DNA of 34,708 nucleotides from Halovenus sp. (GCA_028275025.1 JAQCNM010000029.1:1-34708); one strand, 5' to 3'. Shown: positions 16,292 through 25,695, counted from the first letter of the stretch. Numbers and translations: made by a program. Notes: generated by a model from the sequence alone, not told the origin.

Positions 16292-16647
16292 CCCTTTTGA
16301 TCTGTGTGGCCCACACACTCAGCCGAGGGCGACACCGCTGCGCGCGAGGAACTCGCTCGCGTGTTTTCTCTCGGTTGGACTGCCGACACTGTATCCCGCC
16401 GCTGTCCGCCCGAACAGCGACGACGAGTCGCCCCTCGAGTCCGGCCCGGAGTCCGATGAGCGCCGGACTCGGTAGACGAATCTCCGTGCTATCGCGGAGT
16501 CGAGCCGCGTCAGTCATCCCTCGGAGTGGTTCCGCCCGTCGTATTACTCTATCGAAACAACCTGCGGCCCCGACGACGACTGCTCCACCCGCCCGGTGGA
16601 TACCCACTGGACTCCGGTGTGTGGTCGCCCCGGTCTGTCCGAGCGGG
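16292..16647 (-). other. gap with inverted repeats and a possible 5' gene remnant
   Basis: No intact gene is recognised. On the minus strand an ATG at 16517 opens MTDAARLRDSTEIRLPSPAL followed by IGLRAGLEGRLVVAVRADSG. This is coding-like for about 45 residues, then loses character and runs into the rpl11 promoter, with its stop at 16233 inside rpl11. It looks like the front end of a lost gene. The same stretch holds inverted repeats: TGTGTGG/CCACACA (16303-16317), CGCGAG/CTCGCG (about 16342-16362), GCTGT/ACAGC (16401-16418) and GAGTCCGGC/GCCGGACTC (16437-16470). A structured RNA cannot be excluded, but no conserved RNA motif was recognised. Confidence 0.3.
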
Positions 16648-17277
16648 TCAGTCGTCGTGGCCGTCGAGTCGCGTGACCGTCTCGCAGGCTAGACACTGGA
16701 CACGGCTGTCGTCGAGACGCTCGTACCGGCCGGCTCCGACACCGAGCACGGTTCGTCCCGACCAGACGGCGTCACAGTGTTGCTGCGGACAGCGGGCCGG
16801 CACGTCCCGGCCGTCGTCGGTCTCGGCCGCGACCGCCTCCAGGGTGTGGAGGTCCTCGGCGAGGTCGTCGTCGAGCGCCGCACGCAGGTGGGTCAGGTGT
16901 TCGCCGAGCCGTGCATCGGGCGGTTCGTCCTCGATATCGACCCCTCGGTCCCGGCTCCCGGTCTGGCCGCCCGGAACGGCGGGTTCGTCGGTTCGACCAG
17001 CCCCCCTCGAGGGCCGGTCGTCGCCCACGGTGCGGGCGTCCCAGAGCCCACCCTCGCGTTCGTCCCCCGGTGAGCGCCCGCTCTCGGCCCCCGGGTCACC
17101 GGAGCGGAGCCTGAGCACCACGACGAGCAACGACACCGCCACCAGTGGGAGCAAGGCGAGCGCCACAGGAGTCCCGAGGCCGGCAGCCACGGGGCGGGAC
17201 ACCAGCGGTCGGACGACGAGGGCACTCACGAACAGCGCAAACAGTGAGCCGCCGGCGAGTCGTGTCGCCCTCCCCAT
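16648..17277 (-). CDS. small membrane protein with C-terminal cysteine knuckles, function unknown
   Basis: A 209-residue protein. Two hydrophobic segments (about residues 6-26 and 31-55, including [20 protein letters not shown]) form a hairpin in the membrane. A disordered, Asp/Gly/Arg-rich stretch follows to about residue 120. A helical segment [20 protein letters not shown] comes next. The end carries CPQQHC and CLAC about 30 residues apart, which could hold one zinc ion in the cytoplasm. I know no function for this arrangement. It is divergent from gap, 101 bp away. A GGATTTTGAGCG patch upstream could be its TATA box. The open frame is well filled and of normal composition, so it is probably a real gene. 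Confidence 0.65.
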   Translation of the reverse strand: MGRATRLAGGSLFALFVSALVVRPLVSRPVAAGLGTPVALALLPLVAVSLLVVVLRLRSGDPGAESGRSPGDEREGGLWDARTVGDDRPSRGAGRTDEPAVPGGQTGSRDRGVDIEDEPPDARLGEHLTHLRAALDDDLAEDLHTLEAVAAETDDGRDVPARCPQQHCDAVWSGRTVLGVGAGRYERLDDSRVQCLACETVTRLDGHDD

Positions 17278-17348
17278 GTTCGCCGCCTACGGGCTGGACG
17301 CTCAAAATCCATCTGTTCGCCCGGGTCGACGGCAGCCCGACCACAACG

Positions 17349-17356
17349 GCTAAACA
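17349..17356 (+). promoter_or_regulatory. TATA-like box for gap
   Basis: GCTAAACA lies 22 nt before the ATG at 17379, the usual spacing for leaderless initiation. It favours this start over the longer frame open back to 17145. Confidence 0.4.
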
Positions 17357-17378
17357 GCAACACGTCGAACCGTCACGC

Positions 17379-18413
17379 ATGATCCGCGTCGGCATCAACG
17401 GGTACGGGACGATCGGCAAGCGCGTCGCGGCGGCGGTCCGTGCACAGCCGGATATGTCGGTAGTGGGTGTCGCAAAGACGCGTCCGAACCACGAGGCGGC
17501 GACGGCGGTCGACAGCGGGTTCGACCTGTACGCGGCCGTCGAGGAGCGCGAGCCCCGCTTTGCCGAGGCGGGCATCGAACTGGCCGGTGACGTCGAGCAC
17601 CTCGTCGCCGAGAGCGACATCGTCGTCGACGGCTGCCCGTCCGGGGTCGGTGCCGAGAACGCCGCGATGTACCGCGAACACGACACACCGGCGCTCCTCC
17701 AGGGCGGCGAGGACGCCGACGCTGTCGACGCGAGTTTCGTCGCCCGGGCGAACTACGACAGCGTCACCGGGGCGGAGCTGGTTCGGGTCGTCTCGTGTAA
17801 CAGCACGGGGCTGTCGCGGCTCATCGCCCCCCTGCGAGAGGAGTACGGTATCGAGAAGGTGCGGGCCACGCTGGTCCGGCGCGGCGGTGACCCTGCACAG
17901 TCCGGTCGCGGGCCGATAAACGACATTCTCCCCGACCCCGTCGCGTTGCCCTCTCACCACGGACCCGACGTCAACACGATCTTTCCCGACCTCGCCATCG
18001 ACACACTCGGCCTGAAAGTGCCCGCGACCCTGATGCACACTCACAGCATCAACGTCACGCTAGCCTCGGAGGCCGACGCCGAGGCGGTCCGGGAGCGACT
18101 CGCCGCGGAGAGTCGACTGTTTCTCATTCCAGGGTGGCTCGACCTCGACGGGGCGGGTGATATAAAAGAGCTCGCGGGTGACGCCGGCAGACCTCGGGCT
18201 GACGTCTGGGAGAACTGCATCTGGGGTGAGTCGATCACCGTGGAGGGGCGGGACCTCTACCTGTTCCAGGCCGTCCACCAGGAGGCCGATGTCGTTCCGG
18301 AGAACGTCGACGCCATCCGGGCGGTGCTCGGTACGGCGTCGGCCGCCGAGAGCATCCGGACGACAAACGAGGCGATAGGACTCGAAGACAGCCTCGAACG
18401 GGGGCAGTTCTGA
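17379..18413 (+). CDS. gap: type II glyceraldehyde-3-phosphate dehydrogenase
   Basis: A 344-residue archaeal (phosphorylating, type II) GAPDH. It interconverts glyceraldehyde 3-phosphate and 1,3-bisphosphoglycerate with NAD(P). The N-terminus is the archaeal dinucleotide fold [20 protein letters not shown]. The active-site Cys140 is in [13 protein letters not shown]. Other family blocks are [20 protein letters not shown], then [15 protein letters not shown] and [12 protein letters not shown]. Many haloarchaea carry a bacterial-like type I enzyme for glycolysis and this type II form for gluconeogenesis. That division is established in Haloferax but inferred here. The gene is monocistronic in appearance, with topA following after 138 bp on the same strand. 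Confidence 0.95.
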   Translation: MIRVGINGYGTIGKRVAAAVRAQPDMSVVGVAKTRPNHEAATAVDSGFDLYAAVEEREPRFAEAGIELAGDVEHLVAESDIVVDGCPSGVGAENAAMYREHDTPALLQGGEDADAVDASFVARANYDSVTGAELVRVVSCNSTGLSRLIAPLREEYGIEKVRATLVRRGGDPAQSGRGPINDILPDPVALPSHHGPDVNTIFPDLAIDTLGLKVPATLMHTHSINVTLASEADAEAVRERLAAESRLFLIPGWLDLDGAGDIKELAGDAGRPRADVWENCIWGESITVEGRDLYLFQAVHQEADVVPENVDAIRAVLGTASAAESIRTTNEAIGLEDSLERGQF

Positions 18414-18514
18414 GCGCAGGCGGCCGGACTCGGGTCCAGGCACACCGCCCGGTCGTCGATAGACGGCGCGGACGACACAGACGCTCTCCCCGGGTTCCGT
18501 GGCGAAGGCAAACG

Positions 18515-18520
18515 TTTAGA
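18515..18520 (+). promoter_or_regulatory. TATA-like box for topA
   Basis: TTTAGA, in the only AT-rich patch of the gap, starts 37 nt before the ATG at 18552. Transcription would then start close to, or a few nt before, that ATG. Confidence 0.55.
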
Positions 18521-18551
18521 CACAGTGACGACGTACCAGACACACGACCAG

Positions 18552-21038
18552 ATGAAGCTCATCGTCACCGAGAAGAACAACGCGGCCGAGCGCATCGCAG
18601 ACATCCTGAGCAACGGCGCGGCAACGGCCGACCGGCGTCACGGTGTGAACGTCTACCGCTTCGGGGACACGCGCGTGGTCGGGCTCTCGGGGCACGTGGT
18701 CGGCCTCGACTTTCCCGACGAGTACGAGAACTGGCGGGACGTGGAGCCGGTCGAACTCGTCGACGCGGGGCTGGTCACCGAACACACACAGGAAAACATC
18801 GTCCGCACGCTGGCAGAGCTCGCGGGCCGGGCCGACGAGGTGCTCATCGCCACCGACTACGATCGCGAAGGTGAACTCATCGGAAAGGAGGCCCACGAGC
18901 TCGTGCGAGCCGAGTTCGACGGGCCTATTCAGCGGGTGCGTTTCTCGTCGATAACCGACACGGAGGTCCGCGAGGCCTTTGCCGACCCGGACGACCTGGA
19001 TTTCGACCTCGCGGCGGCCGGCCAGGCCCGTCAGGTCATCGACCTCGTCTGGGGGGCGGCGCTGACCCGGTTTCTCTCACTGACCGCGGGACGACTCGGT
19101 GAGGAGTTCGTCTCGGTTGGTCGCGTTCAGTCGCCGACGCTGAAGCTCATCGTCGACCGCGAGCGGGAGATCCGGGCGTTCGACCCCGAGTCGTACTGGG
19201 AGCTGTTTGCCACCCTCTCGGGAAACGGCGACAGCTTCGAGGCGCAGTTTTTCTACGACGACAACGGGAGCGAGGCCGAGCGGCTCTGGAGCGGTGGCCG
19301 CGCAGATGCGGTCCACGAGGGGCTCGACGCGGCAACAGAGGCCCGGGTCTCGTCGGTTCGGCGACGAACCCGGACCGACAACCCGCCCGCGCCGTTCGAC
19401 ACGACGGCGTTTATCGCTGCGGCCGGGTCGCTCGGCTACTCGGCACAGCAGGCGATGTCGGTCGCCGAGGAGCTGTACACCGAGGGGTACATCACCTACC
19501 CGCGAACGGACAACACCGTCTATCCGGACGACCTCGACCCGGCGGCGCTGGTCGAGGCGTTCCGCGGGAGCGCCTTCGACGACGCGGCGTCGTACCTGCT
19601 CGACCGCGACACGCTCGACCCGACCGAGGGTGACGAGGAGACGACCGACCACCCGCCGATTCACCCGACGACAGAGCTCCCCGCCCGCCGGAGCCTCGAC
19701 GACGACGAGTGGGAGATATACGAACTCGTTGTTCGGCGGTTCCTCGCGACGGTTGCCGACCCTGCCGAGTGGGCACACCTGCGCGTGACCGCGGCTGTCG
19801 ACGACTACCGGCTAAAGGCAAACGGCAAGCGGCTTCTAGAGAGAGGCTATCACCGGGTCTACCCGTACACGAGCACCAGCGAAACCCGTCTCCCCGCCGT
19901 CGAGGAGGGGGAGACCCTGGCGGTCGAGGAGAGCCGTCTCGAACAAAAGGAGACACAGCCCCCCCGCAGGTACGGCCAGTCCAGGCTGATAAAGGAGATG
20001 GAGAAACGCGGGCTCGGGACAAAAAGCACCCGTCACAACGTCATCGAGAAGCTCTACGACCGGGGGTACGTGTCGGGTGACCCGCCGCGGCCGACGGCGC
20101 TCGCCGAGGCGGTGGTCGACGCGACAGAGGCCTACGCCGAGCAGGTCGTCACCGAGGAGATGACCGGCGAACTAGAGGCCGACATGGACGCCATCGCGGC
20201 GGGTGAGGCAGAGCTGTCGACCGTGACCGAGGCGTCCCGGGAGATGCTCGCCGAGGTGTTCGAGAGCCTCCGGTCGTCACGCGAGGAGATCGGCGAGCAG
20301 ATCCAGGAGTCACTAAAATCAGACCGTCTGCTCGGCCCCTGCCCGGAGTGTGGCGACGACCTGCTCGTCCGGCGCTCCCAGCAGGGGTCGTTCTTTGTCG
20401 GCTGTGACGGCTACCCCGACTGTGAGTACACGCTCCCGCTGCCGAACTCGGGCGAGCCGACGGTGCTCTCTGCGTGCTGTGAGGAACACGACCTGCAGCA
20501 CGTGAAGATGCTCGACGGTCGGAACACGTTCGTCCACGGCTGTCCGCAGTGTGCGGCCGACGCCGCCGACGAGAGCAACGACCGCGTCATCGGGATCTGC
20601 CCGGAGTGTGGCACGGACCACGGCGGCGAGTTGGCGATAAAGACACTCCGGTCGGGGTCGCGGCTCGTTGGCTGTACCCGTTACCCCGACTGTGAGTACT
20701 CGCTGCCACTGCCCCGCCGGGGTGACATCGAGATCGACGACCCGCGGTGTGAGGAGCACGACCTGCCGGAGTTGGTCGTCCACGACGGCGACGACCCCTG
20801 GGAGTTGGGCTGTCCGATCTGTAGCTACCGGGAGTTCCGCCGGGAGCACGCCATCGACGAACTCGAGGATATCGACGGTATCGGCGGGCGGACCGCCGAG
20901 AAGCTGTCGGCCGCCGGTATCGACTCCCCGACCGACCTCGACACCGCGGACCCGGAGACCCTGGCCGGTGAGATTCAGGGTGTCTCCGCCGACCGCCTCC
21001 GCGAGTGGCAGGGTGAGCTCGCGGAACAGACCGGTTGA
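18552..21038 (+). CDS. topA: DNA topoisomerase I (type IA)
   Basis: An 828-residue type IA topoisomerase that relaxes negatively supercoiled DNA by nicking one strand. The Toprim domain is at the start: MKLIVTEKNNAAERIADIL, with DYDREGELIG as the metal-binding DxD and nearby Glu. GRVQSPTLKLIVDRE and the active-site Tyr316 in YITYPRTDNT follow, with RYGQSRLIKEMEKRGLGTKS after. The C-terminal part has zinc ribbons with paired cysteines (CPECGDDL with CDGYPDCEYTLPL, CPQC, CPECGTDH with CTRYPDCEYSLPL, CPIC) and ends in a helix-hairpin-helix (LEDIDGIGGRTAEKLSAAGI). The ATG at 18552 starts the conserved fold, and nine extra in-frame residues back to 18525 would precede it. A terminal HhH on TopA is usual in haloarchaea. 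Confidence 0.96.
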   Translation: MKLIVTEKNNAAERIADILSNGAATADRRHGVNVYRFGDTRVVGLSGHVVGLDFPDEYENWRDVEPVELVDAGLVTEHTQENIVRTLAELAGRADEVLIATDYDREGELIGKEAHELVRAEFDGPIQRVRFSSITDTEVREAFADPDDLDFDLAAAGQARQVIDLVWGAALTRFLSLTAGRLGEEFVSVGRVQSPTLKLIVDREREIRAFDPESYWELFATLSGNGDSFEAQFFYDDNGSEAERLWSGGRADAVHEGLDAATEARVSSVRRRTRTDNPPAPFDTTAFIAAAGSLGYSAQQAMSVAEELYTEGYITYPRTDNTVYPDDLDPAALVEAFRGSAFDDAASYLLDRDTLDPTEGDEETTDHPPIHPTTELPARRSLDDDEWEIYELVVRRFLATVADPAEWAHLRVTAAVDDYRLKANGKRLLERGYHRVYPYTSTSETRLPAVEEGETLAVEESRLEQKETQPPRRYGQSRLIKEMEKRGLGTKSTRHNVIEKLYDRGYVSGDPPRPTALAEAVVDATEAYAEQVVTEEMTGELEADMDAIAAGEAELSTVTEASREMLAEVFESLRSSREEIGEQIQESLKSDRLLGPCPECGDDLLVRRSQQGSFFVGCDGYPDCEYTLPLPNSGEPTVLSACCEEHDLQHVKMLDGRNTFVHGCPQCAADAADESNDRVIGICPECGTDHGGELAIKTLRSGSRLVGCTRYPDCEYSLPLPRRGDIEIDDPRCEEHDLPELVVHDGDDPWELGCPICSYREFRREHAIDELEDIDGIGGRTAEKLSAAGIDSPTDLDTADPETLAGEIQGVSADRLREWQGELAEQTG

Positions 21039-21076
21039 GCGGTGTGTCGACGGCCGGGAGTACACGGACTGGCCGC

Positions 21077-21095
21077 CCAGTGCTCGGGCCACTGG
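21077..21095. terminator. hairpin downstream of topA
   Basis: CCAGTG and CACTGG pair around CTCGGGC, 39 nt after the topA stop. The rest of the 315-bp convergent gap (21039-21353) shows no gene, RNA motif or coding-like fragment that I can support. Confidence 0.35.
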
Positions 21096-21353
21096 CCGGC
21101 GGTCGACCCGTCACGACGACTGACCGGGGACGGCTCCCCGCGGCGGTCGGCCGGACGCTCGCACGGCCCGACGGTTGCTGGCCCGTGACCACAGACGGGT
21201 CAGAGGTTTTTCCCGACTCGCCTGCCGGCTCGACGCGATGGCCTGTCTGTTGCTGTGACACCGGTGAATCCGAGAGCACGACACGGTTGCCGACGGCGTG
21301 TCTGCGTCGAGCAGCTCCCCCGAGCGGCCGGCGGTGGCGACTCGGCCGGTGTC

Positions 21354-22751
21354 TCAGTCGTCGTCGGCGGTGCTCCCGCGCTCGGCCATCATCGCGGTGG
21401 CACGGGTCGCCCAGCCACCGAACTCGAACCCGGCGGCGACGATACAGAACGCCGAGACGTAGTACAGGAAGATGCCGACGTAGATGCCGAACACCCCCCA
21501 GCCGAGCAGGAGACTCGTGACCGCAGAGAACCCGAGGTAGAACACCAGTAGTCCGACTGCGCGGGCGAGAAGCGGCGTCTTCGTGTCGCTCCCACCCTGG
21601 AGTGCCCCGGAGAGTGTCACGTACAGCGCGGTAAAGGGGGCGGTAACCCCGTAGGTAAACGCGAAGGCGGCAGCAACCGGTACTGTCTTTGGGTCGTCGG
21701 TGAACAGTTCGGCGAGCGGGTCGGCGAGCGCGGCGAGTCCGAGTCCGAGACCCCCGACGGTCACGAGTCCGAGTGCGGCGGTGGCCCAGCCGTCGAACCG
21801 CGCCCCACCCGGGTCACCGTCGCCGAGAGACTGTCCGACCACGATACTCGCACCGACGTTGAGACCCCGCGAGAGCGGGCTGGTGACCTGCTGGTAGACC
21901 CGGCGACCGATCTGGTAGGCACCGTTTACCTCCGCGCCAAACACCAGGAGCAGGGCGTTGAACGGGAACTCGACGGCCGTCGCCACGAACCCCTCACCTA
22001 TCTTCGGGGCCGACACCACGAGCAGTTGTTTCGCGATGACGAGTCGGCGCGGCAGAACAAAGTCGGCCGCCGTCCAGTCTGTCGCGATAGCCGTCAGAAA
22101 CGCCGTCGCGGTGAACACGTTGCCGAAGGCGGTCGCGAGACCGACACCCACAATCTCGAGGCGGGGTGCACCGAACAGGCCGAGGCCGAGCACCAGCGAG
22201 AACAGGATGTTGAGCCCGTTCGAGACGACGTTGACGTACATCGGGGTGCGGGTGTCGCCGGTTCCCTGTAGCGCCCGAGCGCCGACGAGAGCAACGTGTC
22301 GTGCAGGCGCGGTCAGGAGGATGATGGCGAGGTACGTGCCGCCGAGGTCGGCCACCTCGGCCATCTCGTCCTGGTCGGCCCAGAACCCGAGCAACGCGAT
22401 TGCCTGCTCGCCGAACAGCACGCCAAAGAGGGCAAACGGGAGACCGGAGAGCACACCGATGAGAATCGCCTGTGTGACCGCCTCGTCGCGGTTGGCCGTC
22501 GCACCGCTGCCGGTGTCCTGACTGGACAGTGCAATCGCACCCGCGCTCAGCCCGAGACCGATGCGTAGTGGCAGTCTGGCGTACAGGTCTGCGAGCCCGA
22601 TCGCCGCGACGGCGAGTGGCGAGAAAAGCGCCGTGACGAGGATATCGGTGGTTCGCATCAGCGTCCGGGTGACCTGTTCGACCATCACCGGCCACGAGAG
22701 GGCGGTGACACGCCGCCAGACGGCCACCAGCCGCTCCCGGTCGACAGTCAT
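21354..22751 (-). CDS. MATE family multidrug/Na+-coupled efflux transporter
   Basis: A 465-residue integral membrane protein with about twelve hydrophobic segments in two similar halves. It starts LVAVWRRVTALSWPVMVEQV, the usual MATE helix 1 with the Pro and Glu-Gln. It carries ALQGTGDTRTPMYVNVVSNG in the first half and GALQGGSDTKTPLLARAVG in the second, the paired ALQGxGDTxTP signature. NVGASIVVGQSLGDGDP is another conserved loop. Such proteins expel drugs, dyes or metabolites using H+ or Na+, and Na+ is likely in a halophile. Substrates are unknown. It stands 114 bp downstream of the HD-domain gene's stop codon region on the same strand order (HD gene upstream is at higher coordinates). It is convergent with topA. 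Confidence 0.93.
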   Translation of the reverse strand: MTVDRERLVAVWRRVTALSWPVMVEQVTRTLMRTTDILVTALFSPLAVAAIGLADLYARLPLRIGLGLSAGAIALSSQDTGSGATANRDEAVTQAILIGVLSGLPFALFGVLFGEQAIALLGFWADQDEMAEVADLGGTYLAIILLTAPARHVALVGARALQGTGDTRTPMYVNVVSNGLNILFSLVLGLGLFGAPRLEIVGVGLATAFGNVFTATAFLTAIATDWTAADFVLPRRLVIAKQLLVVSAPKIGEGFVATAVEFPFNALLLVFGAEVNGAYQIGRRVYQQVTSPLSRGLNVGASIVVGQSLGDGDPGGARFDGWATAALGLVTVGGLGLGLAALADPLAELFTDDPKTVPVAAAFAFTYGVTAPFTALYVTLSGALQGGSDTKTPLLARAVGLLVFYLGFSAVTSLLLGWGVFGIYVGIFLYYVSAFCIVAAGFEFGGWATRATAMMAERGSTADDD

Positions 22752-22865
22752 CGAGTCGGGCCCTCCCCGTCTCCAGTCCCCACACAGCGACTCACCGCCG
22801 GAGTCCGACCCCGGTGTGCCCCGGTGTCACGGCACGGTCGGCAGGACGTGGCTCGTCGCACTGTC

Positions 22866-24035
22866 TCAGGCCGGTGTTCGGAGCCCGAGCACCGCCGTCG
22901 CGGCGTCGGCGACAGCGTCGACGTGTTCGGCGGGACAGTAGACACCGAGACGCCAGCGGGCCCGCTCGGCGTCGCGGATGCTCGCCACGAGCTCGGAGGC
23001 GTCCCCGAGCCGCTGAACCTGTCCGTCGACGACCACCTCGGTCGCGGACTCCTTTAGCGCCGGTCGCGGCGGCACGTCGACGACCACCTCGTGTGTCTCG
23101 ACGCCCGCGCGGTCGCTTATCTCCCGCTCGGCCCGGCGCTCCCCCTCGTGACCGACCTCGACCGTTCCCGGGGGAACCGCCCCGAGTCTCGCCCAGACGG
23201 CGCGCTTGTACAGGTTCCGGTGCTCGATACGGCGGCCGAACTCGGGCACCGCATCGACGAGCCCGACCAACAGGTCGTGGTCGGCCATCCGGCGAAACGC
23301 CTCGACGCTGGTGTCGGTTCGGTCGAGGTAGCGCTCACTCGCCCGCTCGACCATCGCCCCCGCGACCCGGGAGACGTGGTGACGGTAGACGGTGGCGTTC
23401 ATCAGCGAGCGGGCGAGCAGCATCGACTCCGCGGTGGCGATATTGCCCTCACCGAGCACGAGCGAGCCGTTCTCGACGTGGAGCTGTCGAACGAGCCGCT
23501 CGTGGTCGATACTGCCGTAGGGGACCCCCGTGTGGTGGGCGTCTCGCACCAGGTAGTCCATCCGGTCGACGTCGAGTTCACCCGAGACGAGCTGTCCGAG
23601 CGTCCCCTCGCCCGCGACGTAGGCGGCGACACGCGCCGGGTCTAACCCGTGGCGCTCGAGCACCCGACAGACCGGCCGGTCGCCGTCGGTCAGCAGCCAG
23701 GCGACCTCGTCGTGGTCGAGCCCGGTCCGGCGCTGGATGAGGGTCTCGGTCTGGTGACCGTAGGGGCCGTGTCCCACGTCGTGGAGGAGAGCGGCGGCGC
23801 GGACGTGTGCGGCCCGGTCGGCGTCGACGTCCAGGTGTGACAGTGCGGTGTCTGCGAGGTGGTAGACGCCGAGACTGTGCTCCAGACGAGTGTGGTTGGC
23901 AGAGGGAAAGACGAGCCGGACCGTCGAGAGCTGTTTTATGTGTCGGAGCCGCTGGACGGTCGGCGTATCGAGCAGGTCCGCCGCGACGGCATCGAGCGTG
24001 ATGTAGTCGTGGACGCTGTCCTTTATCGGGTGCAT
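22866..24035 (-). CDS. HD-domain phosphohydrolase (dGTPase/SAMHD1-like)
   Basis: A 389-residue cytoplasmic enzyme. The HD fold is complete: FPSANHTRLEHSLGVYHLA (first His), ALLHDVGHGPYGH (HD pair plus flanking His residues), and SGELDVDRMDYLVRDAHHTG with the late metal-binding Asp. This is the pattern of deoxynucleotide triphosphohydrolases related to SAMHD1 and dGTPase. The first residues MHPIKDSVHDYITLD are typical of the family start. It may control dNTP pools or hydrolyse another nucleotide, and the exact substrate is not readable. It lies upstream of the MATE gene on the same strand, 114 bp apart, with no evidence that they share a job. It is divergent from the thioredoxin-fold gene across 216 bp. 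Confidence 0.9.
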   Translation of the reverse strand: MHPIKDSVHDYITLDAVAADLLDTPTVQRLRHIKQLSTVRLVFPSANHTRLEHSLGVYHLADTALSHLDVDADRAAHVRAAALLHDVGHGPYGHQTETLIQRRTGLDHDEVAWLLTDGDRPVCRVLERHGLDPARVAAYVAGEGTLGQLVSGELDVDRMDYLVRDAHHTGVPYGSIDHERLVRQLHVENGSLVLGEGNIATAESMLLARSLMNATVYRHHVSRVAGAMVERASERYLDRTDTSVEAFRRMADHDLLVGLVDAVPEFGRRIEHRNLYKRAVWARLGAVPPGTVEVGHEGERRAEREISDRAGVETHEVVVDVPPRPALKESATEVVVDGQVQRLGDASELVASIRDAERARWRLGVYCPAEHVDAVADAATAVLGLRTPA

Positions 24036-24173
24036 CGTTCGTATGTGGCCGTCGGTCCCGACGGGCCTAACTGTACCGGAGTGGCGCCGACCGGGACCGG
24101 CGTCTGTGGGTGCCTACGGGAGCCGTCTGTGTGTCGGGCGGACTCGTGACCGTGTGAGTGTTCAGGAAACAGC

Positions 24174-24207
24174 CGGTGAGCACGGGACAGTCGGTGAGCA
24201 CGGGACA
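24174..24207 (+). repeat. two direct copies of a 16-bp unit, 18-bp period
   Basis: CGGTGAGCACGGGACA occurs at 24174-24189 and again, perfectly, at 24192-24207. The copies lie in the divergent promoter gap, 45-78 nt before the thioredoxin-fold start. Equal-phase copies upstream of a TATA-like TTATGA (24224-24229) could be activator or repressor sites. They could also be a simple local duplication. Confidence 0.6.
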
Positions 24208-24251
24208 ACAGAGACCCGCGGGCTTATGAGAGCCGGTCACCGAACCCGTCT

Positions 24252-24620
24252 ATGTCACTCGCGACACTCGAACCGAACCCCGTCTGGACCCCCGGGGCGT
24301 ACGAGGAGACCGTCGAGACGCTGGCCGAGCACGACGACCTGACCTACCGGGTCTGGGGCGGTGACTGGTGTGGCGACTGCCGGGCACAGCTTCCGGACTT
24401 CGCCGCGGCACTCGAGGCCGCGGAGGTTCCAGACGAGCGGGTCCACCACCACGTCGTCGACCAGGACAAGCAGGGACCGAACGTCGAGGCGTACGGTGTC
24501 GGGCACGTTCCGACGGTCGTCGTCGAGGCCGACGGTACCGAACTCGCCCGGTTCGTCGAGTCGGAGCCGGTCCCGATAGCCGTCTTCCTGGCCGAACGCG
24601 TCCGCGAACACCGCGGTTGA
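24252..24620 (+). CDS. thioredoxin-fold protein with WCGDC active site
   Basis: A 122-residue protein with a redox motif WCGDC (Cys40, Cys43) followed by RAQLPDFAAAL. The conserved cis-Pro lies in GVGHVPTVVVEADGTELAR. There is no signal peptide, so it should act in the cytoplasm as a thiol-disulfide or peroxide-linked reductant. The WCGDC form with acidic x-x residues differs from WCGPC of standard thioredoxin, so the partner set may differ. It precedes sppA on the same strand by 50 bp, and a shared transcript is possible. A TATA-like box TTATGA (24224-24229) sits 22 nt upstream of the ATG. It is distinct from the degraded thioredoxin-domain gene at 6241-6612, which is of another subfamily. 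Confidence 0.88.
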   Translation: MSLATLEPNPVWTPGAYEETVETLAEHDDLTYRVWGGDWCGDCRAQLPDFAAALEAAEVPDERVHHHVVDQDKQGPNVEAYGVGHVPTVVVEADGTELARFVESEPVPIAVFLAERVREHRG

Positions 24621-24670
24621 GCCCGCTCGGGTGCGCGGATTTCTTGTGTATCGGTCACCGAGTAGAGGGT

Positions 24671-25666
24671 ATGGTACTGCCGAGCACTGTCGTGCGGTTC
24701 GGTCTGTTCTCAGCCCTGGCTGTCGCGGGTGTTGCCCTCGCCGTTGGCACGCTCGTGGTGTATCCGACCTCCGCTCTGGAGCTCGTGGGTATCCTGCTCG
24801 TCGCGTTGCTGGTCCCGTTCGTGTTCCGTGTGGCGGCTAGTATCGCCCGCTCGGTGGCGACACCGTACAACGTGGCCGAGGTCGGGGTGACCGGTGCGAT
24901 CAGCCGTGACGGTGGGTCGGGCCCGCTTCCGACGTCGCCGACAGGTGTCGGGGCCGACGCTATCGTCGACCAGATCGACCGGGCGGACGCCGACGGGGGT
25001 GTCGAGGCACTGCTCGTGCGGCTGAACACGCCGGGTGGCGAGATCGTGCCGAGCGAGGATATCACGCTCGCGATCGAGCGGTTCGACGGCCCCGCGGTGG
25101 CGTACGTGACCGACACCTGTGCCAGCGGAGGTTACGAGATTGCGAGCGGCTGTGACGAGATATGGGCCCGCCAGGGGTCGGTTGTCGGCTCTATCGGTGT
25201 CGTTGGTTCGCGGGTGAATGTGGCCGATCTGGCCGACCGGGTCGGGGTCAGCTACGAGCAGTTCACCGCCGGCGAGTTCAAGGACGCCGGCACCCCGCTG
25301 AAACGTCTCGAAGACGACGAGCGCGCCTACCTCCAGGCGATTGTCGACGACTACTACGACCAGTTCGTCGAGAACGTCGCCGACCGGCGCGACATCGACG
25401 CCGAGTCGCTGCGCGAGACCGAGGCCCGGGTCTACCTGGGCGACCGTGCCCACGAGATGGGTCTCGTCGACGACCTCGGCACGCGACGGGAGGTAGAGGA
25501 GCGACTGTCGGCGCTGCTCGGGACCGAGCCGACAGTCGAGGAGTTCGCACCAAAGCGCAGCCTCCCGGCCCGGATGCGTGCCGGAGCGCAGGGTATCGCC
25601 TACGCCTTTGGAGCCGGTGTGACCGCGACACTCCGCGGCGACGGGAACGGGTTCCGGTTCCGGTAG
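24671..25666 (+). CDS. sppA: SppA-type (S49) membrane serine protease
   Basis: A 331-residue protein with two N-terminal hydrophobic segments (about residues 8-30 and 35-55), then a ClpP/crotonase-like S49 domain. The catalytic dyad can be placed. Ser152 is in DTCASGGYEIASGCDEIWA and Lys204 is in AGEFKDAGTPLK. RLNTPGGEIVPSED is the oxyanion-side loop. This single-domain form resembles archaeal and Bacillus SppA, which trims signal peptides or other membrane peptides. The start at 24671 gives a clean membrane anchor. The frame is open upstream to 24368, but those residues overlap the thioredoxin-fold gene. The hairpin at 25679 probably ends the transcript. Confidence 0.9.
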   Translation: MVLPSTVVRFGLFSALAVAGVALAVGTLVVYPTSALELVGILLVALLVPFVFRVAASIARSVATPYNVAEVGVTGAISRDGGSGPLPTSPTGVGADAIVDQIDRADADGGVEALLVRLNTPGGEIVPSEDITLAIERFDGPAVAYVTDTCASGGYEIASGCDEIWARQGSVVGSIGVVGSRVNVADLADRVGVSYEQFTAGEFKDAGTPLKRLEDDERAYLQAIVDDYYDQFVENVADRRDIDAESLRETEARVYLGDRAHEMGLVDDLGTRREVEERLSALLGTEPTVEEFAPKRSLPARMRAGAQGIAYAFGAGVTATLRGDGNGFRFR

Positions 25667-25678
25667 CCACCGGGTCGA

Positions 25679-25695
25679 GTCGCCGTCGGGGCGAC
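25679..25695 (+). terminator. hairpin downstream of sppA
   Basis: GTCGCC and GGCGAC form a perfect 6-bp stem with a GTCGG loop, 13 nt after the sppA stop. It is a candidate 3' end. Confidence 0.35.
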
